Source: Clostridia bacterium (GTDB lineage Bacteria; Bacillota_A; Clostridia; UBA1212; UBA1255). From it: a stretch of DNA of 64,000 nucleotides. Location: assembly GCA_017522515.1 (NCBI GenBank), contig JAFWZH010000324.1, positions 4,460 through 68,459 of the forward strand, given 5' to 3'. Positions 1 through 7,060 of this stretch are shown here, piece after piece; the stretch's first letter is position 1, and each line of letters opens with the position of its first letter. The notes under the pieces are model-generated. The model was not told the origin of the DNA. It did no database searches and worked only from the letters and a program-made list of their open reading frames with translations. The translations under genes were made by a program, and so were the position numbers.

Positions 1-507
1 CGGTAATTTGGAATCTAAACTATACCTAAGAAAAAACAATCGCATTAGATCTATTCACTTTCCTTGGGACAAGTTAGAGATGTAATCAATGGAAAAACTG
101 TTCTTGGTGAACAAAAGGAAATTCAAGAAGTAAAAAATGCTTATGCAGCTTATGAGAAATTTTTTGAGATTAATCCATACAGCATACAAGATTTAAAAAA
201 ATTCCATGGCATAATGACTAAATATGTTGTGAAAGAATCCGGTGACTTCCGCCGAGGTGAGGAGGGGGTCTTTAACGGCGGCCAGTGCATTTTTATGGCA
301 CCGCTTTCGGAATGCATCAAGAGGTTGCTTGATTCTATGGAATATAATATCCCTTATACAAGTAAAGCGCTTATGGAAAAACTGGGATTAAAATCTAAAG
401 AAGGTTTCCTTAGAAATTATTTGCGACCGGCAACATATATGAATCTCATTCGCATGACAATTCCTGATAAGCCAAACAGCAGAAATCAAAGATATATAAA
501 GGTGTAA
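1..507 (+). pseudogene. Fic-family protein remnant, frameshifted and internally deleted
   Basis: Remnant of a Fic-domain protein; intact family members transfer AMP (or related groups) to target proteins. Bases 2-58 read LESKLYLRKNNRIRSIH in one frame. From about base 49 a different frame reads SLSLGQVRDVINGKTVLG, the conserved helix just before the Fic core. The residues that normally lie between are missing and the join breaks the frame. A second join lies near base 350: the flap segment (NGGQCIFMAPLSE) runs straight into the C-terminal winged helix (SKALMEKLGLKSKEGF), so the catalytic HPFxxGNGR loop is gone. The TTG at 64 is only a nominal start, and the gene begins before the window. The missing motif and frame break are seen directly; loss of function is inferred. 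A shortened but expressed regulatory fragment cannot be excluded. Confidence 0.75.
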
Positions 508-522
508 TAATTACAGTTCTTA

Positions 523-1245
523 TCACAGAATTTCATTTTCTTTAATTATGGAACCAACCTCTATTAATGAGCAGGCACAAAAACCTTCGAAAGGTTGGTA
601 ACAATAGGCAAGAATTTTACGGTCTGTTTGTCCGACATAGTAGGATATGACTTTCCTAGTACCATTAAGAGCTACATCGGCATAGCTGACAAGCCATTTA
701 CGGTTGCTGTCTTTAAAAACTTCATAGAAAGACTTGTTTAATATCTCCTCGGAGGTTCGTCCCTCCAATAAAAGCATAGAATCGTTACAATAACGAAAAA
801 CAAAATCAACGCCGTGGCCTTCTTCGTTAAAAAGCAACTCAATGACAGCGAAAGCAATAGGTGATTTGTCTAAGACAGAAAAGAGCTCCGGTATTCTTTC
901 GGAAATACTTTTTGCAGAAACAGCGTTCTGTATTAATTTTTCTGTGTTCTTCTTATGTTGGCCGGGTGTGCGCGATCTGCCTTTAAATTCTGCACCGTCA
1001 CACATTGTATAAATACTGTTTTCTATTTTTGAAATAAAAGCAACATTAACAGCTATACCTTTGTTAATTATAATAAAGGTATTTGAATTAAAATAGTCAA
1101 GAAAAGCTTTGATGGGAATGTATGTGGATATTATTCTTGTATCAGCAAGATGAATGGAGGACTTTCGTCCGTCACGAATTAAATACATAATATCTTCTTC
1201 GAGAAATTTGCATTTTTTAAGAAAATTATAAATTTTTGATTCCAT
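523..1245 (-). CDS. LytTR DNA-binding protein with C-terminal PAS-like domain
   Basis: A 240-residue predicted cytoplasmic transcription regulator. Residues about 10-95 fit a LytTR domain, including a typical core strand (TFIIINKGIAVNVAFI) and a basic segment (GRSRTPGQHKKN). Residues about 118-235 fit a PAS-type sensor fold (FSVLDKSPIAFAVIEL, then FRYCNDSMLLLEGRT and EILNKSFYEVF). The order is DNA-binding first and sensor second, with no receiver domain, so it is not a classical LytR/AgrA response regulator. An AGGAGGA site (bases 1251-1257, minus strand) sets the ATG start. It is divergent from the regulator at 1521. The target and ligand are unknown. Confidence 0.75.
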   Translation of the reverse strand: MESKIYNFLKKCKFLEEDIMYLIRDGRKSSIHLADTRIISTYIPIKAFLDYFNSNTFIIINKGIAVNVAFISKIENSIYTMCDGAEFKGRSRTPGQHKKNTEKLIQNAVSAKSISERIPELFSVLDKSPIAFAVIELLFNEEGHGVDFVFRYCNDSMLLLEGRTSEEILNKSFYEVFKDSNRKWLVSYADVALNGTRKVISYYVGQTDRKILAYCYQPFEGFCACSLIEVGSIIKENEIL

Positions 1246-1304
1246 AAATTTCCTCCTAAAGCATAAAACGTTAATATTATTCTCTTACGCGTATCACAAT
1301 GATG

Positions 1305-1333
1305 ATTTTATCATACTATTTTTTTGTATACAA
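1305..1333 (-). promoter_or_regulatory. Promoter for the LytTR-PAS gene
   Basis: On the minus strand, TTGTAT (1328-1333) and TAAAAT (1305-1310) are separated by 17 bases. They lie about 60 bases upstream of the ATG at 1245. Confidence 0.55.
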
Positions 1334-1363
1334 TAAAAAAATTTCAAAAATGAAAAATAAGTG

Positions 1364-1391
1364 TTGCATTTATTTTTTTTTTGTGTATAAT
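1364..1391 (+). promoter_or_regulatory. Promoter for the MerR/LuxR-like regulator
   Basis: A perfect TATAAT (1386-1391) is preceded by a weak TTGCAT (1364-1369) with a 16-base spacer. The run of about ten T between the boxes is notable. The -35 boxes of this and the divergent promoter are only about 30 bases apart, so the two genes could share a control region. Confidence 0.45.
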
Positions 1392-1520
1392 GTAATCAAG
1401 TTAAAGAAATCGACATAATTTTAAAAAAATATTTAAAAAGCTGCCATGAAAAAGTCTATATTTTTTTTGGTTGCCTTTTATATAAGTTTTTTTAAAAGGA
1501 GCAAAAAGGAGCTGTATGTT

Positions 1521-2720
1521 ATGGAATTTATTTCGGTTCAACAAGCTGCAGCTAATTTCGGTGTAACTGTAAGAACAGTTCAGAAATGGGCAAAAGAGGG
1601 GAAAATTAAAGGCGCAATGCGAGTTGGTAAGGTTTGGCTAATTCCGCAGAATGCAGTACATCCTTATGAAAGTAAGAATGTTGCAGTCGGTCATGAAGAA
1701 TGGTTACGTAATACCAAACGGTTTGAACACCTTCCTTTTAGGCTGATATGCGCAGATTTTGCACCAGGAAAAAGTCTTGATTATATTGAGGCAATTGACG
1801 ACACAAAAATTAAAAATTTTTCAGAGGCTGAATACCATTTCTTTAAAGGGAATTCAGAACGCTGTATTGAAATTGTTGAAAAATACATATCCGACAGTGA
1901 TGATACCATAGCCATTTGCAGCGGACTAATGTATGCTGTTGCAAACTTAAGTATCGGCAACTATCGTGTGGCGCGAATGACTTTTGATAACATGTCAAAA
2001 TATATGTCAACAAAGGAATTTGCAGAACGAGATATAAAAAATGAATCGATGACATTTTTTGTATCTTCGATTATAGATATACTGATACATTCAACAAAAG
2101 CAGATATAGTAAAGTTGAGAGAGATTATGCAATACCTCCCGGACGGAATGCGTCTGTTTGCTGCTTATTTAATGGCTATCCTTGCGTACATTAATGGAGA
2201 CTACAGTAGGGTGGTAGGTATAGCAGATACTGCGACTTCGTTGTGTCCTTATGTGCATATGGTACCTATGATTTACTTGCATATTATAGCTGCAATAGGT
2301 TTAATTAATATGAAAATGATAGAGGAAGCAAAAATTCGTTTTCGCACTGCTGTTGATTTGGCAGCGGCTGAGGGCTTTTGGGCACCTTTTATTCAACACC
2401 ACGGAATACTGCTCGGCTTGCCTGAATCGTGTATGCGCAAGGCTTTTTCGGCGGAATTCCGTTACATAGCTGCAGGTGCACATGATTTTATAAAAGGTTG
2501 GTGTAATCTTGACAATGCAGGTGAAGAGGGAGCAGTGTTAGAAGAACTGACGACAATCGAGTTTGTGATTGCGATGCTGTTCTCTAAAGACTGGAGTATG
2601 AAAGAAATTTCTTTCTATTTGGAAATATCACTGAGAATGGTTAAACAGCACATTTCTACGGTATATTTAAAGCTTGGAATAACAAAACGAGAGGAGCTAA
2701 AAAACTATATGTTGATATGA
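1521..2720 (+). CDS. Regulator with N-terminal excisionase/MerR-like HTH and C-terminal LuxR-like HTH
   Basis: A 399-residue predicted transcription regulator. The start is ATG 1521, nine bases after AAAAAGGAG; an upstream in-frame ATG at 1446 lacks a ribosome site. Residues 1-50 form a MerR/excisionase-type helix-turn-helix (FISVQQAAANFGVTVRTVQK, then WAKEGKIKGAMRVGKVW). The middle 280 residues are helical and TPR-like, as in MalT/LuxR-type sensor regions. The last 60 residues carry a LuxR-like HTH (MKEISFYLEISLRMVKQHIS, then YLKLGITKREEL). Having two DNA-binding motifs at opposite ends is typical of a Clostridia/Coriobacteria family without an assigned ligand. Targets are unknown; the gene stands alone before the RNA-like region. 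Confidence 0.7.
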   Translation: MEFISVQQAAANFGVTVRTVQKWAKEGKIKGAMRVGKVWLIPQNAVHPYESKNVAVGHEEWLRNTKRFEHLPFRLICADFAPGKSLDYIEAIDDTKIKNFSEAEYHFFKGNSERCIEIVEKYISDSDDTIAICSGLMYAVANLSIGNYRVARMTFDNMSKYMSTKEFAERDIKNESMTFFVSSIIDILIHSTKADIVKLREIMQYLPDGMRLFAAYLMAILAYINGDYSRVVGIADTATSLCPYVHMVPMIYLHIIAAIGLINMKMIEEAKIRFRTAVDLAAAEGFWAPFIQHHGILLGLPESCMRKAFSAEFRYIAAGAHDFIKGWCNLDNAGEEGAVLEELTTIEFVIAMLFSKDWSMKEISFYLEISLRMVKQHISTVYLKLGITKREELKNYMLI

Positions 2721-2850
2721 AAAAATTATATTCGCATATACGAAAGCAGAAAATGTTGAAAACATCAAAAAATGACTTATTAATTGATTTAAACGCGTGA
2801 GAATGATTTTTAAACATGAAAATTTCTGAAAAAATATGTTTAAAAGTACG

Positions 2851-2878
2851 TTGGCAAAAAAATTATTTTTGATAAAAT
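2851..2878 (+). promoter_or_regulatory. Promoter of the candidate ncRNA
   Basis: TTGGCA (2851-2856) and TAAAAT (2873-2878) have a 16-base spacer. The predicted transcript start is near 2885, immediately before the foldable segment. Confidence 0.5.
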
Positions 2879-2884
2879 ACATAC

Positions 2885-3120
2885 GAACCAGCGGACAGTG
2901 GTATTCTTTCAACTGTGTGGTTACGAGAATTTGAGATATGTTGACCCCCGACGCAATTCTTACACAAAAAGTAAAAGCTAAACATTACAAATTTTAGGGG
3001 CGTGACGCGATAAATCAGTTGACTGTCCGTTATTAATTTTGCAAAACACATTTATATTTTTTTCAGTAAAGACTCTCTGGAAAAGTGCTGTGAGACCACG
3101 ATATACTCACAGCACTTTTT
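2885..3120 (+). ncRNA. Candidate structured non-coding RNA
   Basis: This stretch has no convincing ORF but has a promoter in front and a strong terminator at its end. Complementary segments nest. CGGACAGT (2892-2899) pairs with ACTGTCCG (3022-3029). CAACTG (2910-2915) pairs with CAGTTG (3016-3021), directly stacked on that helix on the 3' side. AGAATT (2926-2931) pairs with AATTCT (2955-2960), with TGTG/CACA extending it. CCCC in the enclosed loop (2945-2949) can pair with GGGG (2997-3000), which would be a pseudoknot. The size and layout resemble large free-standing Firmicute RNAs such as the raiA motif, but I cannot assign it to a family. Transcript and fold are inferred. The alternative is chance complementarity in the leader of tsaE. 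Confidence 0.45.
3081..3120 (+). terminator. Intrinsic terminator before tsaE
   Basis: AAGTGCTGTGAG (3083-3094) pairs with CTCACAGCACTT (3106-3117), followed by T residues. The 5' side starts with AAAA, so it could work in both directions. Confidence 0.85.
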
Positions 3121-3134
3121 CTATCTAAAAAGCT

Positions 3135-3163
3135 TTGTAAAAAGAAATATATTATAGTATAAT
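3135..3163 (+). promoter_or_regulatory. Promoter of tsaE-tsaB-rimI
   Basis: TTGTAA (3135-3140), a 17-base spacer and a perfect TATAAT (3158-3163), just after the terminator. The tsaE ribosome site TAGGAGGA follows closely. Confidence 0.75.
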
Positions 3164-3186
3164 GAGCTGCGTTAGGAGGAGTTTGT

Positions 3187-3639
3187 ATGGAGTTGCTTTT
3201 AAAATTTCAAACAAATAGTGAAGCAGAAACAAGCAGTTTGGGTGAAAAAATAGGCTCGATATTAAAACCCGGAGACATTGTTACTCTTACGGGAGATCTT
3301 GGTGCAGGTAAAACTCATTTTGTCGCAGGAGCAGCAAAATCATTAGGTATAGACGAGTATATAACCAGTCCGACTTTTACAATAGTAAATGAGTATTCCC
3401 AAGGTAAAGTGTTAATGTATCACTTTGATTTGTACAGACTCTCGTCGTATGACGATTTATTGGATATAGGTTTTGAGGAATATGCAGACAAGCCTGCAGT
3501 TATGTTTGTTGAGTGGCCGGATTGCGTTCCGGATTTAGAAAAAATTTACAAAAAGAGAATATTACAAGTAAAAATAATGCGAAGAGATGAAATATCTCCG
3601 ACACGCAGAGATATAGAAATCAGGAGATTTGACAAATGA
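3187..3639 (+). CDS. tsaE: tRNA threonylcarbamoyladenosine (t6A) biosynthesis ATPase TsaE
   Basis: TsaE is the small ATPase that works with TsaB and TsaD to put the threonylcarbamoyl group on A37 of ANN-decoding tRNAs. The 150-residue length fits the family. The Walker A motif is GDLGAGKT (residues 36-43). The family motif SPTFTIVNEY follows, then the HFDLYRL strand and a Walker-B-like FVEWPD. The start is ATG 3187 behind TAGGAGGA. It overlaps tsaB by four bases (ATGA), so the two are translationally coupled. It is the first gene of the operon after its own promoter. tsaD is not in this window and must lie elsewhere. Confidence 0.96.
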   Translation: MELLLKFQTNSEAETSSLGEKIGSILKPGDIVTLTGDLGAGKTHFVAGAAKSLGIDEYITSPTFTIVNEYSQGKVLMYHFDLYRLSSYDDLLDIGFEEYADKPAVMFVEWPDCVPDLEKIYKKRILQVKIMRRDEISPTRRDIEIRRFDK

Positions 3640-4346
3640 AAATTTTAACAATAGACACGTCTTGCAAAACGGCTATGGCAGTTTTGTCAGAAAATGGCAA
3701 TGTGATTTCAGCAGTGCAGCTTTATGATAACAAGACACATTCCGTAAAGATGCTTCCTGCTGTGGAATATATTCTTGCAGCGGCAGAAACGAAGCCTGAT
3801 GAATTAAGCGCAGTAGCCGTTACGAATGGGCCCGGTTCATATACGGGATTGCGAATAGGTGTCACTACAGCAAAAACTTTGGCTTACACTATGAATATTC
3901 CGCTTTTTGGGATTAATACTTTAGAAGCACTTGCGGCTTCCTGTGATTTCGGAGGGGAGCAAGGGAATTGCGTAGTATGTCCCATGATTGATGCCAGAAA
4001 TGCCAGAGTTTACGGTGCTCTTTACAAAAATGGCAAAATCTTGCAGGAAACAGTCGCTTTGGAGTGCAGCGCGTTGTGTGATATTATTAATGAAAAAATT
4101 AATGACAGCGGCGAGCGCGTAATCTTTACAGGCGACGGAGTTTTTGCAAACAAGCAAATTATTATTGAAAAAATCGGAGATAAATGTCAGTTCGTTCCTA
4201 CGGAATTCTCTTTCGGCAATCCTCAGGCTTTGGCGTGTGTGGCTGCAAAAAAGTATTCCGAAGCAGCAGAGGCAGGCAAGTTGGCAGAATATACTGCAGA
4301 GAGCTTGAGGGTTGATTACTATAAGAATTACACAGATACAATTTGA
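3636..4346 (+). CDS. tsaB: tRNA t6A biosynthesis protein TsaB
   Basis: TsaB is the ASKHA-fold partner that scaffolds TsaD and TsaE in t6A synthesis. The N-terminus ILTIDTSCKTAMAV is the typical first ASKHA strand. The family signature NGPGSYTGLRIGVTTAK is present near residues 65-81. The 236-residue length is normal. The gene starts inside the tsaE stop and its 3' end overlaps the next gene's nominal TTG start by about 35 bases, giving the conserved tsaE-tsaB-rimI order. Confidence 0.96.
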   Translation: MKILTIDTSCKTAMAVLSENGNVISAVQLYDNKTHSVKMLPAVEYILAAAETKPDELSAVAVTNGPGSYTGLRIGVTTAKTLAYTMNIPLFGINTLEALAASCDFGGEQGNCVVCPMIDARNARVYGALYKNGKILQETVALECSALCDIINEKINDSGERVIFTGDGVFANKQIIIEKIGDKCQFVPTEFSFGNPQALACVAAKKYSEAAEAGKLAEYTAESLRVDYYKNYTDTI

Positions 4347-5499
4347 AGAAAACAAAGAAGATTATATTTCGCAGATTGTTGAGCTTGAAAAGTTAATTTT
4401 TGACGACCCGTGGGACGCATCTTCTATATCGCAGATGTGCGAGAGTGAAACTCAGAGAGTCTACGCTTTGATTCAAGAGGATGGACGTGTGGTGGCTTAC
4501 TGCTGCTGTCAATTAGTGTTGGACGAGGGAGAAATTCTTCGCATTGCAGTTGAGCCTGCAATGAGGCGCTTGGGTATAGGTAGAAGTATTTTGTCAAAGG
4601 CAATAGAGGCTATGCGTCAAGAATCTTGCAGCTCTGTTTTTCTGGAGGTTCGCAAAGATAATTTGCCTGCAATTAATTTATATAAAAGTTTTGGCTTTGA
4701 AGATTTATATGAGAGAAAAGATTATTATGGGAAGGGAAAACACGCACGAATATTTAAAATTCTCCTTGGGGGATTACTTACTTTGTGCTCTTTTTTGTTT
4801 ATGATGACATCGTGTTCAAAGAATAATTATGAAAATACAGCCCCGCCAAGCTCTTCTGTTCAAATACATTTCAGAACGCCTGAGCCGACTTTTACGGAGT
4901 CGCCTACGGAAAAGCAAACGCCCGTGCCCACACCAAAGCCCACTCCGACTGTTCCGTCGTCTGATGATGCTTTTGTAAACATCAAGGACTTTATACCTAA
5001 TGCAATAATTGAGCTTAAGTACGCTACAACGGAGAATTTTACCGGCAAAGTAATTTATGATTTTAATGACGCCTATGCCAGATACGGTACAGTTAAAAAG
5101 CTTATGAGAGCTGCTGATATGCTGGCGGAAAGGGGTTACTGCATTAAAATTTGGGATGCTTTCCGACCTGTTTCGGCACAATTTCGTCTGTGGGAAGTTT
5201 GTCCCGACCCGACGTATGTTGCTAATCCTAACGTGGGCTACTCCAACCATACGAGAGGCTGCGCCATTGATTTGACAATAGTAGATGGCAACGGACGAGA
5301 GGTTTTGATGCCTACGGGGTTTGATGATTTTTCAGGAGAAGCAGATAGGGATTACAGCGACGTAGATAAACAGGCGGCTGATAATTCTCGTTTTCTTGAA
5401 TCTGTTATGGAATCTTGCGGTTTTTCCGGATATTACGGTGAGTGGTGGCATTATAATGATACTGTAAAATACCAACCGGAGACTGTTTTTGAACCGTGA
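4312..5499 (+). CDS. RimI-like N-acetyltransferase fused to a VanX-type D-Ala-D-Ala dipeptidase
   Basis: One uninterrupted 395-residue frame carries two unrelated domains. Residues 1-150 are a RimI-type GNAT (N-terminal acetylation of ribosomal protein S18), with the acetyl-CoA loop RRLGIGRSIL and the terminal signature NLPAINLYKSFGFE. Residues about 150-168 form one hydrophobic segment ending in MMTSC, like a lipoprotein signal with Cys168. A Pro/Thr-rich linker follows. Residues about 225-395 are a VanX/DdpX (peptidase M15D) domain: WDAFRP, SNHTRGCAID (His313, Asp320) and EWWH (Glu377, His380), with the metal and catalytic spacings of VanX. No in-frame ATG or GTG gives the second domain its own signal peptide; an ATA near 4757 is the nearest odd candidate. 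The RimI start is uncertain (TTG 4312). The frame and motifs are seen directly. That the product is one protein, with a cytoplasmic GNAT and an exported peptidase, is inferred. The tsaE-tsaB context supports the RimI call. Confidence 0.8.
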   Translation: MITIRITQIQFEENKEDYISQIVELEKLIFDDPWDASSISQMCESETQRVYALIQEDGRVVAYCCCQLVLDEGEILRIAVEPAMRRLGIGRSILSKAIEAMRQESCSSVFLEVRKDNLPAINLYKSFGFEDLYERKDYYGKGKHARIFKILLGGLLTLCSFLFMMTSCSKNNYENTAPPSSSVQIHFRTPEPTFTESPTEKQTPVPTPKPTPTVPSSDDAFVNIKDFIPNAIIELKYATTENFTGKVIYDFNDAYARYGTVKKLMRAADMLAERGYCIKIWDAFRPVSAQFRLWEVCPDPTYVANPNVGYSNHTRGCAIDLTIVDGNGREVLMPTGFDDFSGEADRDYSDVDKQAADNSRFLESVMESCGFSGYYGEWWHYNDTVKYQPETVFEP

Positions 5500-5626
5500 G
5501 TGCAAGGGGGCTTTTATGAAGAAAGTAAAAATACTGCCATGATTTCTTGTAATGATGGTTTTCGTCCTGTGAGCTTTTTGTTGGAAACGCTGGAAGAAGA
5601 TGCGGAATAAAAGCGGAATAAAAATT

Positions 5627-5657
5627 AAAGGAAGCTGAATCAAAACAGCTCCCTTTT
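5627..5657. terminator. Bidirectional terminator between the rimI-vanX gene and tRNA-Thr
   Basis: AAAGGAAGCTG (5627-5637) pairs with CAGCTCCCTTT (5646-5656) with one mismatch and an 8-base loop. T-rich tracts lie on both sides, so it can end the plus-strand operon and the minus-strand tRNA transcript. Confidence 0.7.
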
Positions 5658-5664
5658 ATGTTCT

Positions 5665-5740
5665 TGGAGCCTTCAGCCGGGATCGAACCGGCGACCTCAT
5701 CCTTACCATGGATGCGCTCTACCTACTGAGCTATGAAGGC
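5665..5740 (-). tRNA. tRNA-Thr (anticodon GGT), CCA encoded
   Basis: On the minus strand a full cloverleaf fits 76 nt. The acceptor is GCCTTCA/TGAAGGC, the D arm GCTC/GAGC and the anticodon stem CATCC/GGATG. The loop ATGGTAA gives anticodon GGT. The T arm is GCCGG/CCGGC around TTCGATC. The discriminator is T (U in the RNA) and CCA is encoded at 5665-5667. Confidence 0.97.
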
Positions 5741-5761
5741 ATATAAATAACCGACTTGCTT

Positions 5762-5790
5762 ACTATATCATAGGCTGTCAGAAATTTCAA
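5762..5790 (-). promoter_or_regulatory. Promoter of tRNA-Thr
   Basis: On the minus strand, TTGAAA (5785-5790), a 17-base spacer and TATAGT (5762-5767), 22 bases upstream of the mature 5' end. Confidence 0.6.
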
Positions 5791-5889
5791 CCATAAAATA
5801 AAGTATTATAGCAAATCAAAAGCTGCCGCCGTTTTTCGTACATTTTCACGCCCGTTTTGCACAAAAATTTGCAGCAATTCAATCGCAGA

Positions 5890-5918
5890 TTGACATAAAG
5901 AATGGTAAATAGTAAAAT
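5890..5918 (+). promoter_or_regulatory. Promoter of the BtuF-like lipoprotein gene
   Basis: A perfect TTGACA (5890-5895), a 17-base spacer and TAAAAT (5913-5918). Confidence 0.7.
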
Positions 5919-5956
5919 TATTCAATCGAAAAACTTAAAAGGTGGCGTGCAACCGT

Positions 5957-6943
5957 ATGAAAGAAAAATCACATAATAACAATATAATAACAAAGTCGAT
6001 TTGTTTACTTTGTTTGATTATATTTATGTTTGTAAGCGTTACAGGATGCGCAAACAGTGAAGAAAAAGATCCCGATTCCGTAAGTACGCCTTCGGCAGGG
6101 GATGTAGATGGAGACGATTCCTTTGACTATCAGCCGGAGGTCACATCAGAGCCGATAGTGTATCCTTTTACTTTTGAAGATAATGCAGGGAATAGTGTAA
6201 CTTTGGCACATGAGCCACTGTATGTTGTGACGGTTGGACCGGATATAACAGAAGCAATGTTTGCTTTCGGCAGAGGCATTCAGATTATAGGCAGAGCAGA
6301 AGAAGACAGCTATCCCGATGATATAAAAAGTGTTCCGTCTGTAGGTAGTTTAAAAGAACCGGATGCGGAAAAAATAAGTGCACTAAAGCCTGATGCAGTG
6401 CTCGTCTCAGATAAAGTGCCAAAAGACAAAGTTGACGAAATCAAAAATAAACAACTTCCTGTAGTTGTGGTAAAAACACCGGAATCAATACAAGAAGTGT
6501 ACGATATGATTAGGTTTTTAGGCAGGGTGCTTAACGGCGAAAAAGCGGCATACAGCTATGCCTTTTCACTTGAAAGTGATATTTCCAGAGTCTTACTTGC
6601 CAACGCAGGCGGGGAAGTAATGAAGGTGTGCATTGTGACGGAATACATAGGGGAAAGTGATACTATTGTTTCCGCAAAAGGTAACAGTAAATACGCCTTT
6701 TATGAGGATGTGGTAAAGGCTGCCGGCGGCAAAAGCGTAGATATAGATGAAGAACCATATGCTATTATTTGTCTTGATGAAGAAACAGAGGCGAAGTTTT
6801 ACGCCATTACAACATTAAATAAAATACCGGCAGTAAAACGTGGCAAAATTGATACGATAAACAGAGCGCTTTTTGACATAAGAGGGCCCAGGTGCACATT
6901 GGCAATATACTCTGTCGCCCAGCTTTTAGGTGTTTCTGTTTAA
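5957..6943 (+). CDS. BtuF/FhuD-type substrate-binding lipoprotein
   Basis: A 328-residue extracytoplasmic solute-binding protein of the helical-backbone metal-receptor (cobalamin/siderophore/heme) type. The start is ATG 5957 behind AAAGGTGG; a GTG at 5942 overlaps that site and is unlikely. An N-terminal signal with lipobox VTGC is followed by a long acidic, Ser-rich linker. The binding domain begins at about residue 65 (FEDNAGNSVTLAHEP) and shows VVTVGPDITEAMFAFG, GRAEEDSYP and EKISALKPDAVLVSD, the typical pattern of the family. No permease or ATPase gene lies beside it, so it is an orphan receptor. The ligand cannot be read from the sequence. Confidence 0.85.
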   Translation: MKEKSHNNNIITKSICLLCLIIFMFVSVTGCANSEEKDPDSVSTPSAGDVDGDDSFDYQPEVTSEPIVYPFTFEDNAGNSVTLAHEPLYVVTVGPDITEAMFAFGRGIQIIGRAEEDSYPDDIKSVPSVGSLKEPDAEKISALKPDAVLVSDKVPKDKVDEIKNKQLPVVVVKTPESIQEVYDMIRFLGRVLNGEKAAYSYAFSLESDISRVLLANAGGEVMKVCIVTEYIGESDTIVSAKGNSKYAFYEDVVKAAGGKSVDIDEEPYAIICLDEETEAKFYAITTLNKIPAVKRGKIDTINRALFDIRGPRCTLAIYSVAQLLGVSV

Positions 6944-6967
6944 GACCTGAGAATCGGGCAGTTTATA

Positions 6968-6997
6968 TTGACAAAACATCAAGTAAAGTTGTATTAT
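6968..6997 (+). promoter_or_regulatory. Promoter of valS
   Basis: TTGACA (6968-6973), an 18-base spacer and TATTAT (6992-6997). No T-box leader is recognisable in the short 5' region. Confidence 0.65.
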
Positions 6998-7060
6998 GAG
7001 ATGATAAAAACAATGTGTTTTCAATAAAATAATAAGTGAACAAGTGAGGAAAAGCAAAAA

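Noticed and set aside
2863..3051. 62-codon minus-strand frame in the region before tsaE
   Set aside because: It has no ribosome site and no family resemblance, and lies over the foldable segment that has its own promoter and terminator on the plus strand.
5516..5610. Start-like ATG with an AAGGGGG site after the rimI-vanX gene
   Set aside because: A stop follows after eight codons (MKKVKILP) and another stop soon after; at most a trace of a lost exported protein, too little to annotate.
7000..7060. T-box riboswitch before valS
   Set aside because: The predicted leader is only about 60 bases and no T-box sequence or specifier stem is visible.
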